Below, piece after piece: positions 35,838-43,749 of a stretch of DNA of 53,494 bases (position 1 is its first letter; each line of letters starts with the position of its first letter). The DNA is taken from NCBI GenBank assembly GCA_017432325.1, contig JAFRJJ010000061.1:1-53494 (forward strand). Direction: 5' to 3'. The notes beneath the pieces are model-generated. The model saw nothing but the letters and a program-made list of their open reading frames with translations, did not search any database and had not been told where the DNA came from. Source of the stretch: Solobacterium sp. GTDB lineage: Bacteria; Bacillota_I; Bacilli_A; Erysipelotrichales; Erysipelotrichaceae. Made by a program: the position numbers and the translations under genes.

Positions 35838-38555
35838 TCAGCGAATATCTTCATACCTGCCTAAAAAAGATGCCACAGCCAGTCTGTTGCACGTATTCCA
35901 AGGCCGGAAAGTATTGTCTGCCCACCCGGTCGTAATGCCGTTCTCTACACCCCAGCTGATCGCAGCGTCAAAATCATCGTTTCCGGTCATGTCTTTGAAC
36001 GATGCCATTGACATCGGGGTTGGTTTTCCTGCTGCCCGCCACAGAAACGTGATCACTGCTGCCCTGTTGCACGTATTCCAGGGCCGGAAAGTATTATCTG
36101 CCCACCCGGTCGTAATACCGTTTTCCGCTGCCCACGAGATTGCAGTATCAAAATCACTGTTTCCGGTCATATCACTGAAACCCGCCATTGAAGCCGGCTG
36201 CGGTCTGCCGAGCATCCGCCAGAGAAATGTTACGACTGCAGCGCGGTTGCATTCATTCAGCGGCCTGAATGTTCCGTCATCCCAGCCGGTCGTGATGCCT
36301 TTATCGACCATGTCGTAAATGAAAGCATAATAGAACTGGCTCTCGTCGGTCACATCCTTGAACTGTATACGTACATCACACGTATCTGTCAGTCCGCCTG
36401 CTGCCGTAAAGACGGTAACTGTTGTCCTGCCGGGTTTTCTGCCGGTGATATTGCCGGCATCATCCACACTGACCAGCGAATCATCTCCCACAGCAAACAT
36501 TACCTTCCGGTTTGCGTTCCACGGTGTGATCACATATCTGAGACGGGCAGATGAACCAGCCCGGAAGCTTACATTCTCCTGTGCAAACTCGATGCTTTCC
36601 GGAACGATGTCACTGTTGGCACCTTGCATGAAATCGTTCCCCTTCTCATATATCTCAAGCAGATAATTCTTTGCACTATCATAGTCACAGGTGACATTTC
36701 CCGGAACAAATTTGGAATTGCTGATATTCGCCGGCACATTGAACCTGATACTGCTGTCAAGATCACAGATAACAGAATTGGTCCCGCCGTAGCTTGTTTT
36801 CCTGAAATTAAATGCTTCCTGTACAAAATCATATCCGAAAGCGTCAAATGACTTAAGTCTTTCTGTTTTCAGATCTTCCAGTTTGACATTCCCCTTAAAG
36901 TAATAGAGATTATCCGCATCTGAATCGTCGAAGGAACTTTTAATGGAATTGGCAAACAGAAACAGGACCGGCTCGGTCTCCTTACCGGAACTTACAGTAA
37001 CGTTTCTCATATAGAGATCCGGGAAGAAAGAACGATACCCGAAATCCCAGTTTTCCGTATTATACGCATAGATCAGGTAAGAATGCTGGCTGTCGGGAAG
37101 AAAGAACCGCGCGCCGTCAAAGTACATACTCCCATCCCAGGATGCACCATAATCCTGACGAAGCTGTATCGGAGTCTGTGCCTGATCGAATGTGATATTT
37201 TCGGCATAAAATACGCCTCTTCCTGTCAATGTCAGTCCTTTTATCCCGAAGACAGAATCCTTCAGATAAATATCCTTGATTTCCCGGTGTGAATCAAATC
37301 GGTTGACCGTACAATTCTCAAGGAAGACATACTTTCCCTGATTTGTACCAATAGTTCCCCATCTGCTGTCATCCAGGATATCTTTTTGATAATCATTATA
37401 GGAAATATGATCCATATAGACATAAGCAACACTGTCAGCACACAGATCATATGTTCCTTCATATGTGTTTGCAGTTCCCGGTCTCAGCGCCGGCGTATGG
37501 GCAGACAGATTCAGATCCTGCAGCCTGATGTAGGCATCATTCTGCAGGTCAATGATCCCGTAATAATAATTGGCTGCGCTGTTGCTCTGATACGTTCCTG
37601 TATAGGGGTGTCTGTTTTCATCCAGGATATGCGTAATATCATGGATCAGCACATTGCCGGTATATCTCATACGGATATTTCTGTATGTGTAGCTGTTCTT
37701 GTTCTGTGTTTCAAAGACCCTGTTATTTGTCAGGGTCTTAATGACCGCATTTCCGACAGAGATCTGATCATTTCTGATCGGAAACACCCTGATCATACGA
37801 AGATCATCGTATGTGTATTCGATATTGGTCAGCAGTTCCCCGGTCATGCTGTTGAATGTGATGATCTCACCGGTCCTGTTTCCACCTGTTGCACTGCTTC
37901 CTTTTCTGATCCATCTGTATGTCTCGCTTTCAACATAAGCCCCCCAGACGGTACATTTATCAAAATCAGTTCTGATATTTGAATATCTCTTATAATAACT
38001 GCTGTTTTTTACAGCCTGGATGATCCCTTCCGTATCAGAAAGAGAAGGACCGATTACTGAGGAACTGACCGCGTTATACTCGGCTGCCGAAATGTCGATA
38101 CTCAAAGCCCATCCGGAAGCAGCTTTCATATCCGGAACAATATCAAAGACCGGCTCTGTATAAAGGATGTCGTTCACACCGTCACCGTTCGCGTCAGCAT
38201 AATCATCGATGATCAGCGTACTTCCCTGCCAGTCAACATTCGTTATAATATCAATTCTTTCTGATGCGGAAGAAATATAGTACTGCTTATCGCTTTGACC
38301 GTAAACAGTGGTCATGATCCCCTGCTGAATATACAGCTCATTGGCATAATCATGCGCAGCTTTTACAGCCTCATAATCATTCGTGATCCCGTCCCCTTTT
38401 GCGCCGAACAGTTCATATGTCAGTTCCATCTCCCCGTTCATAACAGCAATTTCCTGCTCAGCAGTCAGCCCGGGATGATCTGCATGTACCGTTATCATCC
38501 TTGTATCCGCTGCTGTAAAGATCAACGCGATCGAACACAGTACCGTCTTTTTCAC
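35838..38555 (-). CDS. SLH-anchored surface protein with pectate-lyase-like beta-helix
   Basis: 905 residues using the GTG at 38555, which has GAGGG upstream and places a proper signal peptide (KKTVLCSIALIF) at the N-terminus; an ATG at 38576 is in frame but lacks a ribosome site. After the signal comes a pectate-lyase-3 pattern (FGAKGDGITNDYEA, about residues 50-64) opening a long right-handed beta-helix region (to about 600), then one Big_2 domain (about 648-728) and three SLH-like repeats (730-905), two of which are almost identical. Proteins with this opening cut or bind polysaccharides, including tailspikes. No catalytic residues can be assigned. It starts 67 bases after GT2 copy 2 ends and is the largest gene of the repeat-bounded cassette. 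Confidence 0.85.
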   Translation of the reverse strand: MKKTVLCSIALIFTAADTRMITVHADHPGLTAEQEIAVMNGEMELTYELFGAKGDGITNDYEAVKAAHDYANELYIQQGIMTTVYGQSDKQYYISSASERIDIITNVDWQGSTLIIDDYADANGDGVNDILYTEPVFDIVPDMKAASGWALSIDISAAEYNAVSSSVIGPSLSDTEGIIQAVKNSSYYKRYSNIRTDFDKCTVWGAYVESETYRWIRKGSSATGGNRTGEIITFNSMTGELLTNIEYTYDDLRMIRVFPIRNDQISVGNAVIKTLTNNRVFETQNKNSYTYRNIRMRYTGNVLIHDITHILDENRHPYTGTYQSNSAANYYYGIIDLQNDAYIRLQDLNLSAHTPALRPGTANTYEGTYDLCADSVAYVYMDHISYNDYQKDILDDSRWGTIGTNQGKYVFLENCTVNRFDSHREIKDIYLKDSVFGIKGLTLTGRGVFYAENITFDQAQTPIQLRQDYGASWDGSMYFDGARFFLPDSQHSYLIYAYNTENWDFGYRSFFPDLYMRNVTVSSGKETEPVLFLFANSIKSSFDDSDADNLYYFKGNVKLEDLKTERLKSFDAFGYDFVQEAFNFRKTSYGGTNSVICDLDSSIRFNVPANISNSKFVPGNVTCDYDSAKNYLLEIYEKGNDFMQGANSDIVPESIEFAQENVSFRAGSSARLRYVITPWNANRKVMFAVGDDSLVSVDDAGNITGRKPGRTTVTVFTAAGGLTDTCDVRIQFKDVTDESQFYYAFIYDMVDKGITTGWDDGTFRPLNECNRAAVVTFLWRMLGRPQPASMAGFSDMTGNSDFDTAISWAAENGITTGWADNTFRPWNTCNRAAVITFLWRAAGKPTPMSMASFKDMTGNDDFDAAISWGVENGITTGWADNTFRPWNTCNRLAVASFLGRYEDIR

Positions 38556-38622
38556 TTCACCAGCCCTCTTTTTCATTTTTCGTTTGACACAATATGTTAA
38601 GTTTTTGTTTCTGCCATCGGCC

Positions 38623-39636
38623 TCAATGCCGGTTTTTCAGAAAATTGACAGTTTTCTTCATATAGTACCACATCCGGTATGGAAGGTACCTGATCATCTG
38701 CAGCTGTCTGTACTCGTTCTTGTTGCAGAAGTAACTTTCCTCTTTTCCGCTGATTCCGAATTCTTCAAACCATTCGTCCTTCAGCTTATTGTACAGCACT
38801 TCCTTCTTCTCTCCCGTGATCGTCGTTACATTCCATAGGCTTGCGTGCAGTGTATAGTTGATATAATCCTGCTCCAGTTCCTTATAAAGGCCCCTTTTCT
38901 CCAGTTCTTCCCTTAAACTGATCAGCGCTTCATGGAAACACTCCCAGCTCTTCTCCCTTGTATTGGATAATGACTTCGGGTCCCCTCTTCTCTGGTGCGC
39001 GTATGCCTTTGATGTGTCGATCTCGATCCGCTTCGCAAGCACTACTGCCAGAAATACAAAACGCATGTCATTCGTCGTCCGGATCTCCTGGAACTCCAGT
39101 CCGTTCTCTTCTATGAACTCCCGGCGGAACAGCTTGTCCCATGCCCAGCCTACAAATACTTTAAACACATTGTCTGTGAAGTTTCTCTGGTACATCGGTC
39201 TGTACGGCGGCAGTTCCTTCTCACGGATCACCCAGTTCACCTTTTTGTATTCTTTCAGATCTTCCCTGTACTGGTCCGATCCGAATACCACGATATCCGC
39301 GTTTCCTTCTTTTGCTTTCGCGTATGCTTTCTCAAGCATATCTTCTTCAAAGAAGTCATCACTGTCCAGGAATGAAAGATATTCACCCTTCGCTCTTCTC
39401 AGTCCGTTATTCCTCGCTGCTCCGGCTCCGGCATTCTCCTGATCGACTGCTATGATCCGTTCATCCTGTTCAGCATACTCCTTCAGGATTGCCAATGAGT
39501 TATCCTTTGATCCGTCATTGACACAGATGATCTCGATCTCTTTCAGGGTCTGGTTCATTACACTCTCAAGACACTGACGCAGATGTTCTTCCGCGTTGTA
39601 CACGGGGATGATCACACTTACTTTGATCTCTGTCAT
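38623..39636 (-). CDS. GT2 glycosyltransferase, duplicate copy 2
   Basis: 337 residues from the ATG at 39636 (GGAGG upstream). Same GT2 motifs as copy 1 (VSVIIPVYNAE, CVNDGSKDNS, FLDSDDFFEE). The shared part ends near NEYRQLQ; this copy then has a basic tail, LPYRMWYYMKKTVNFLKNRH, which looks like a membrane-contacting helix and may be the ancestral ending. It directly follows the ABC exporter ATPase gene (19-base gap) and precedes the beta-helix gene. Confidence 0.88.
   Translation of the reverse strand: MTEIKVSVIIPVYNAEEHLRQCLESVMNQTLKEIEIICVNDGSKDNSLAILKEYAEQDERIIAVDQENAGAGAARNNGLRRAKGEYLSFLDSDDFFEEDMLEKAYAKAKEGNADIVVFGSDQYREDLKEYKKVNWVIREKELPPYRPMYQRNFTDNVFKVFVGWAWDKLFRREFIEENGLEFQEIRTTNDMRFVFLAVVLAKRIEIDTSKAYAHQRRGDPKSLSNTREKSWECFHEALISLREELEKRGLYKELEQDYINYTLHASLWNVTTITGEKKEVLYNKLKDEWFEEFGISGKEESYFCNKNEYRQLQMIRYLPYRMWYYMKKTVNFLKNRH
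38697..39631 (-). repeat. Direct repeat ~0.93 kb, copy 2
   Basis: Partner of 32540-33474 in the same orientation. Recombination between the two would delete 6.16 kb carrying a GT2, the acyltransferase and the beta-helix gene, leaving one intact GT2. Confidence 0.88.
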
Positions 39637-39655
39637 ATTCCCTCCAAAAAAGCTC

Positions 39656-40606
39656 CTAATGAGCAAAATAATCCTCATTCAGAGCTTCAGGGCAATTCTT
39701 TCGAAGGATGTTGATCGCTGCCTCGACTGCAGATCCCTTTTCCCCTTTTTCCAGGATCTTCTGCAGTTTCTGAGCTTCCGTCCGCTGTTTTTCTTCCCGT
39801 TTTTCCTGCATGCGTTTGTTATAGCGCATGGCAAGTTTTTCTATATCTTCCCTGCTTTCGGGGAGCTTTTTGGAAAACAGGAATTCATCATAAGCGTCAC
39901 AGTACAGTTCTGTTTCATCGGTGAAGGCGATCTGTTTTCCGTGGTCGATCCAGAGGATCTTGTTGCACAGTTCACGGATCTGATCCAGGCTGTGGGAAAC
40001 AAGGATACCGGTGATTCCGCCGGAAAGGATCTCTTTCATTTTATCGCCGCTTTTTTTACGGAAAGCGCCGTCTCCTACCGAAAGCACTTCGTCAAGGATC
40101 AGGATATCGGGATTCACAAGACAGGCGATGGAAAATGCAAGCCTGCTCTTCATGCCTGATGAAAGCTGTTTGAACAGATAATCCTGAAACTCTTCCAGTT
40201 CCGCAAACTGAATGATCTCATCATATTTGGCGTCCATGAACGCTTTTGTATATCCGAGCATGGCACCCCTCAGGTATGCATTTTCCCGGACTGTCATATC
40301 TCCGTCAAAACCGCTGGAAAGCTCAAGGAGCGCAGCAACTTTTCCGTCTACCTTTACAGTCCCTTCCACCGGAAGCAGGATCCCTGTTATAGCTTTCAGC
40401 AGTGTGCTCTTTCCGGCTCCGTTTGAGCCGATGATCCCGAGCATGTCGCCTTTTTCCAGCTGAAAGGTAATATCTTTGTCTGCATAAAATTCCTGCACAT
40501 GATATGTACCGGTCATTTTTCTGACGATATATTCTTTCAGACCGATCGCTTTCAGATCACCGGTTATATACCGGATGCTGACATTCTGACAATCAATAAC
40601 CGACAT
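39656..40606 (-). CDS. Polysaccharide ABC exporter, ATPase (Wzt/TagH type)
   Basis: 316 residues from the ATG at 40606 (GAGGAG upstream). ABC ATPase of the polysaccharide-export group: Walker A GSNGAGKST, signature QLSSGMKSRL, Walker B ILILDEVLSVGD and the switch SHSL. The N-terminal extension before the core (VSIRYITGDLKAIGLKEY) is typical of Wzt/TagH. After about residue 240 comes a charged helical tail instead of a carbohydrate-binding domain. With the permease it should export the lipid-linked polysaccharide. Confidence 0.93.
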   Translation of the reverse strand: MSVIDCQNVSIRYITGDLKAIGLKEYIVRKMTGTYHVQEFYADKDITFQLEKGDMLGIIGSNGAGKSTLLKAITGILLPVEGTVKVDGKVAALLELSSGFDGDMTVRENAYLRGAMLGYTKAFMDAKYDEIIQFAELEEFQDYLFKQLSSGMKSRLAFSIACLVNPDILILDEVLSVGDGAFRKKSGDKMKEILSGGITGILVSHSLDQIRELCNKILWIDHGKQIAFTDETELYCDAYDEFLFSKKLPESREDIEKLAMRYNKRMQEKREEKQRTEAQKLQKILEKGEKGSAVEAAINILRKNCPEALNEDYFAH

Positions 40607-40617
40607 AGCATCTCCTC

Positions 40618-41400
40618 TCAAAGATAATAGACGAACTGATGGTTGTACTTTTTATACATAAACATGCCGATCAGAACAAAGAAGCAGGAATATCCGAGCA
40701 TAAGAAGATGATACTCCGTTGAAGGAAGATGACCGTCTATCACGACCATCCTGAAATATTTGATAATGACGTATACAGGATTCAGAAGGAATAACCTCTG
40801 TACTTTTTCACTGAAGTTATCCAGTGTGTAGAAAATGGCCGACATGTAGTTCAGCAGTGTCAGGAATACACCATAAAGATATGTCATATCCCGGAAAAAG
40901 ATATAGACAGCTGACAGGATCAGACCTACTCCGATGTTCAGCAGCAGAAGGCACAGGACCGGATATACCAGGCTCAGCATATGCCAGCCGAAATCAATAT
41001 GATCAATGATGCAGAACAGGAAATAGACTAGTACTGTCAGAAGGAAATTAAAGAATGCCTGCACGTTTCTGGATAGAAGAAACAGATATTTAGGCACATT
41101 GATCTTCTCAATGACATTCGCGTTGTTCATCAGTGATGTCATGCCGTTGTTTGTTGCCTCACGGAAATAGGAAAACACGATATTTCCGGAGAACAGATAG
41201 ATCGTATAGTGCGGGGTATTCCTGCCAAAGAAATCCGTGAACACGATACGCATGACAAGCAGCGTCAGAAGCGGAGAAAGAACACTCCACAGCATTCCAA
41301 GTGAAGTGCGCTTATATTTATGTTCAAAGTCTCTCTTGACCAGCTGCTGGAAAAGAAATGAATGCTTGCTGAAATTCTGAATTAATGTGTTGAACTTCAC
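40618..41400 (-). CDS. Polysaccharide ABC exporter, permease (Wzm/TagG type)
   Basis: 260 residues with six membrane spans. ABC-2 export permease: LVKRDFEHKYKRTSLGMLW near the N-terminus is the conserved amphipathic entry helix, and FFRDMTYLYG and LLNPVYVIIKYFR are typical of Wzm/TagG. GTG start at 41400 with GGAGG seven bases upstream. It ends 11 bases before the ATPase gene starts. The pair should move the polyprenyl-linked chain outward, so no Wzx/Wzy is needed; none was seen. Confidence 0.92.
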   Translation of the reverse strand: MKFNTLIQNFSKHSFLFQQLVKRDFEHKYKRTSLGMLWSVLSPLLTLLVMRIVFTDFFGRNTPHYTIYLFSGNIVFSYFREATNNGMTSLMNNANVIEKINVPKYLFLLSRNVQAFFNFLLTVLVYFLFCIIDHIDFGWHMLSLVYPVLCLLLLNIGVGLILSAVYIFFRDMTYLYGVFLTLLNYMSAIFYTLDNFSEKVQRLFLLNPVYVIIKYFRMVVIDGHLPSTEYHLLMLGYSCFFVLIGMFMYKKYNHQFVYYL

Positions 41401-41474
41401 ATCCTCACCTCCTCTTTTCCTGTGTAAGGCAACGGTAATTATATAGTTCTTTCAGAATGAATGAAATCATCAAT

Positions 41475-42437
41475 TTATATTTTGCTGTTTTCTTTGAGCT
41501 CTGTGCTGATCTGCTTTCTGTATCTGCCGGAAGAAAGAAGATATTCCCATATCCCTTTCTGCACTGTGCAGAACTTGAGCCATCTGTATTTCACTCCGGA
41601 TTTCAGAAGACATTTCAGGGACACAAGCACGAACTCACAGACATGAAGCGCTGAATTGCCCGGCGGGTTGTATTCTTTTGCCGTGATCAGTGAATTGCGG
41701 TAATAATAACGATAGAGCCGGACCCTTGTCTCGTTTTCTTCCTCAAGAATGCTGACGGACCTTGCGTTGAATCTTTTATGGATCACTTTGCTTGAACCGA
41801 TGAAGTATCCTTCACCGTAATGTCTGCCGAGCCTCTGTGTATACTCCGTATCATCACCCCACAGAAAGTAATCACTGATCGGATAACCGACCCGGAGGAC
41901 CGCTTCCCGCGGAAACAGGAGGGAAACAAATGTCGCGTGCCTGATCTTTACAGCACCTGCATAAAGATATCTGTACCAGTCGGCATATCCGTTTTCCGCT
42001 GTCTTTCTTGAAATGACAGGAACATTCATCGGTTCCCCGTTTACGCCGAAGACCGCGCTTGCCAGATATCCCGGGCTTTCCTTTTCCAGGATCCCGTATC
42101 CCCTGACAAGTTCCTGCAGCGAGTCAGTTTCCGGTATCGTATCATCATCCATGATCCAGATGAAGTCACATTCCTGTTCTGCCGCCTTTCTTATGCCGAA
42201 TGAAAATCCCCCTGCTCCTCCAAGATTCTTTTCAGTCGTGATCAGTTTGATCTGATCAGAATAAAAGGGGCCTTCTTCCAGGAACAGCTTCTCTGTCCCG
42301 TCGGTACTGTGATTGTTTATCACAATCACTTCCCGTACAGGATAAGACTGGGAAAGGATCGCTTCCAGGCATTCCTGAAGCAGTTCTTTCCTGTTATATG
42401 TGACTACTACAGCTCTGATATCATATCTGTCATTCAT
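41475..42437 (-). CDS. GT2 glycosyltransferase, galactofuranosyl/rhamnosyl-transferase-like
   Basis: 320 residues. RAVVVTYNRKELLQECLEAI, INNHSTDGT, NLGGAGGFSFG and IWIMDDDTIP (DDD metal site) match the GlfT-like branch of GT2. WGDDTEY near 220 is the usual acidic catalytic spot. It sits upstream of the ABC exporter in the same direction, 74 bases away. It may add a furanose or rhamnose early in the chain; the sugar is inferred only from family resemblance. Confidence 0.87.
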   Translation of the reverse strand: MNDRYDIRAVVVTYNRKELLQECLEAILSQSYPVREVIVINNHSTDGTEKLFLEEGPFYSDQIKLITTEKNLGGAGGFSFGIRKAAEQECDFIWIMDDDTIPETDSLQELVRGYGILEKESPGYLASAVFGVNGEPMNVPVISRKTAENGYADWYRYLYAGAVKIRHATFVSLLFPREAVLRVGYPISDYFLWGDDTEYTQRLGRHYGEGYFIGSSKVIHKRFNARSVSILEEENETRVRLYRYYYRNSLITAKEYNPPGNSALHVCEFVLVSLKCLLKSGVKYRWLKFCTVQKGIWEYLLSSGRYRKQISTELKENSKI

Positions 42438-42492
42438 ATATTACTATGTTATCCTCTGAATCTTCCCGATGACTGTCTCACCGTTCTGTATA

Positions 42493-43569
42493 TTATAATT
42501 TTACCCTGTTTCTTGCATTCACTAACAGTTTCAGCAGTCTGAACAATCTGTATTTTAAAGCAATTACAAAAATATACTCGGAATTGGTGAGATATCGTCT
42601 GCTCACGTGTTCCAGCGCGGTCCTGTACGGTTCCTTTTTCAGCAGTCCGGAGATCTCACGGCTGACCTCGGCATTTGTTTTATCCGGAAGCAGGTAAAAA
42701 TAATAGGTGAGATATGAATTGAAACTGGTCAGTTCCTTCATATACAATGCTTCATAAAGAATTTGCTCTTTATGGTATTGATCCAAAAACTTTTCCGTTT
42801 CCTTATAATATATTTCAAAATGCCGGATGATATCCGGATTGAAGCGGTGACTGACCGATCCGGTATCTTTTCTGTAATGATACAGGCAGGACGGTTTGTA
42901 TGCGATGCTTTCCGCCTTTTCATAGGCGTAAAGACAGAAAATATTATCCTGCATCCTCGGCATATCAGGCACATAATGAAGATCATTTTTCACGATGAAA
43001 TCCCTTCTGAATATCTTGGCCCAGGGAACTCCGGCAGCGATCGCCGACGGATAATACGGACAGATCTTCTTTCCGACCAGCTGGTACAGGAGTCTGTTCT
43101 TTTCACTGCCTCTCAGTACGGTTTCTTCCGAATCCAGGAAATGATTTTCGGTGCTTCTTTCACCATTGTGAAAAACAGCATCGATCACCGCCATATCGCT
43201 CTCGTTTCCTGTGATCAGGTCATATAAAACCGAGAGATACGACCGGTCGATCCAGTCATCCGGATCTACAAAGCATACAAACTCCCCTTTTGCCTGTCTG
43301 AGTCCGTTATTCCGGGCAGCGGAAACACCGCTGTGTTCCTGCTGAATATAGATAAAGCGCTCATCCTTCCCGGAGAATTCGTCACAGATTTCCCGGACAT
43401 GTTCTTCCGAGCCGTCATCTATCATCAGGAACTCAGCCGTCCCCGTAAAGTCCTGGTTTTCCAAAGACCGGAAACACTGCCTTAAAAAGCTGTTTTCGAT
43501 ATTATATATCGGAAGGATCACGGAAATGTCTTTACGGTCATATTTCGTATTCTGAAGTTCGTTCATCAT
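42493..43569 (-). CDS. GT2 glycosyltransferase
   Basis: 358 residues. ISVILPIYNIENSFLRQC, MIDDGSEE, GVSAARNNGLRQAKGEF and FVDPDDWIDR place it in GT2. The C-terminal 100 residues are helical and basic. The first minus-strand gene after the divergent region 43570-43749, hence probably the first gene of a transcript running through the exporter. A second Met at residue 2 makes the exact start uncertain by one codon. Confidence 0.87.
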   Translation of the reverse strand: MMNELQNTKYDRKDISVILPIYNIENSFLRQCFRSLENQDFTGTAEFLMIDDGSEEHVREICDEFSGKDERFIYIQQEHSGVSAARNNGLRQAKGEFVCFVDPDDWIDRSYLSVLYDLITGNESDMAVIDAVFHNGERSTENHFLDSEETVLRGSEKNRLLYQLVGKKICPYYPSAIAAGVPWAKIFRRDFIVKNDLHYVPDMPRMQDNIFCLYAYEKAESIAYKPSCLYHYRKDTGSVSHRFNPDIIRHFEIYYKETEKFLDQYHKEQILYEALYMKELTSFNSYLTYYFYLLPDKTNAEVSREISGLLKKEPYRTALEHVSRRYLTNSEYIFVIALKYRLFRLLKLLVNARNRVKL

Positions 43570-43650
43570 TTAAGAAATACCAGTTTATCCTGTAAAATGC
43601 AATCTTTTGTTCAGCCCGGGCAGCAGAATGCCGAATACATGTTCTGAAAT

Positions 43651-43662
43651 TGACAGCTGTCA
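43651..43662. promoter_or_regulatory. 12-bp palindrome in divergent intergenic region, possible operator
   Basis: TGACAGCTGTCA, perfectly palindromic and overlapping a TTGACA hexamer, between the two divergent glycosyltransferase genes. The rest of 43570-43749 shows only AT-rich promoter-like DNA. Confidence 0.35.
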
Positions 43663-43749
43663 GAAGCCGCAATCTTTACGGCGGCCGCTTTCAGTTTATT
43701 ATGTTATGATGTTTGACAGAGAAACCAATTAACGGAGACAGGATACAAT

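Noticed and set aside
35838..36360. Regularly spaced ~180-bp repeats resembling an array
   Set aside because: They are coding SLH repeats with 60-codon period, not CRISPR: no short palindromic repeat and no unique spacers. No CRISPR array was seen anywhere.
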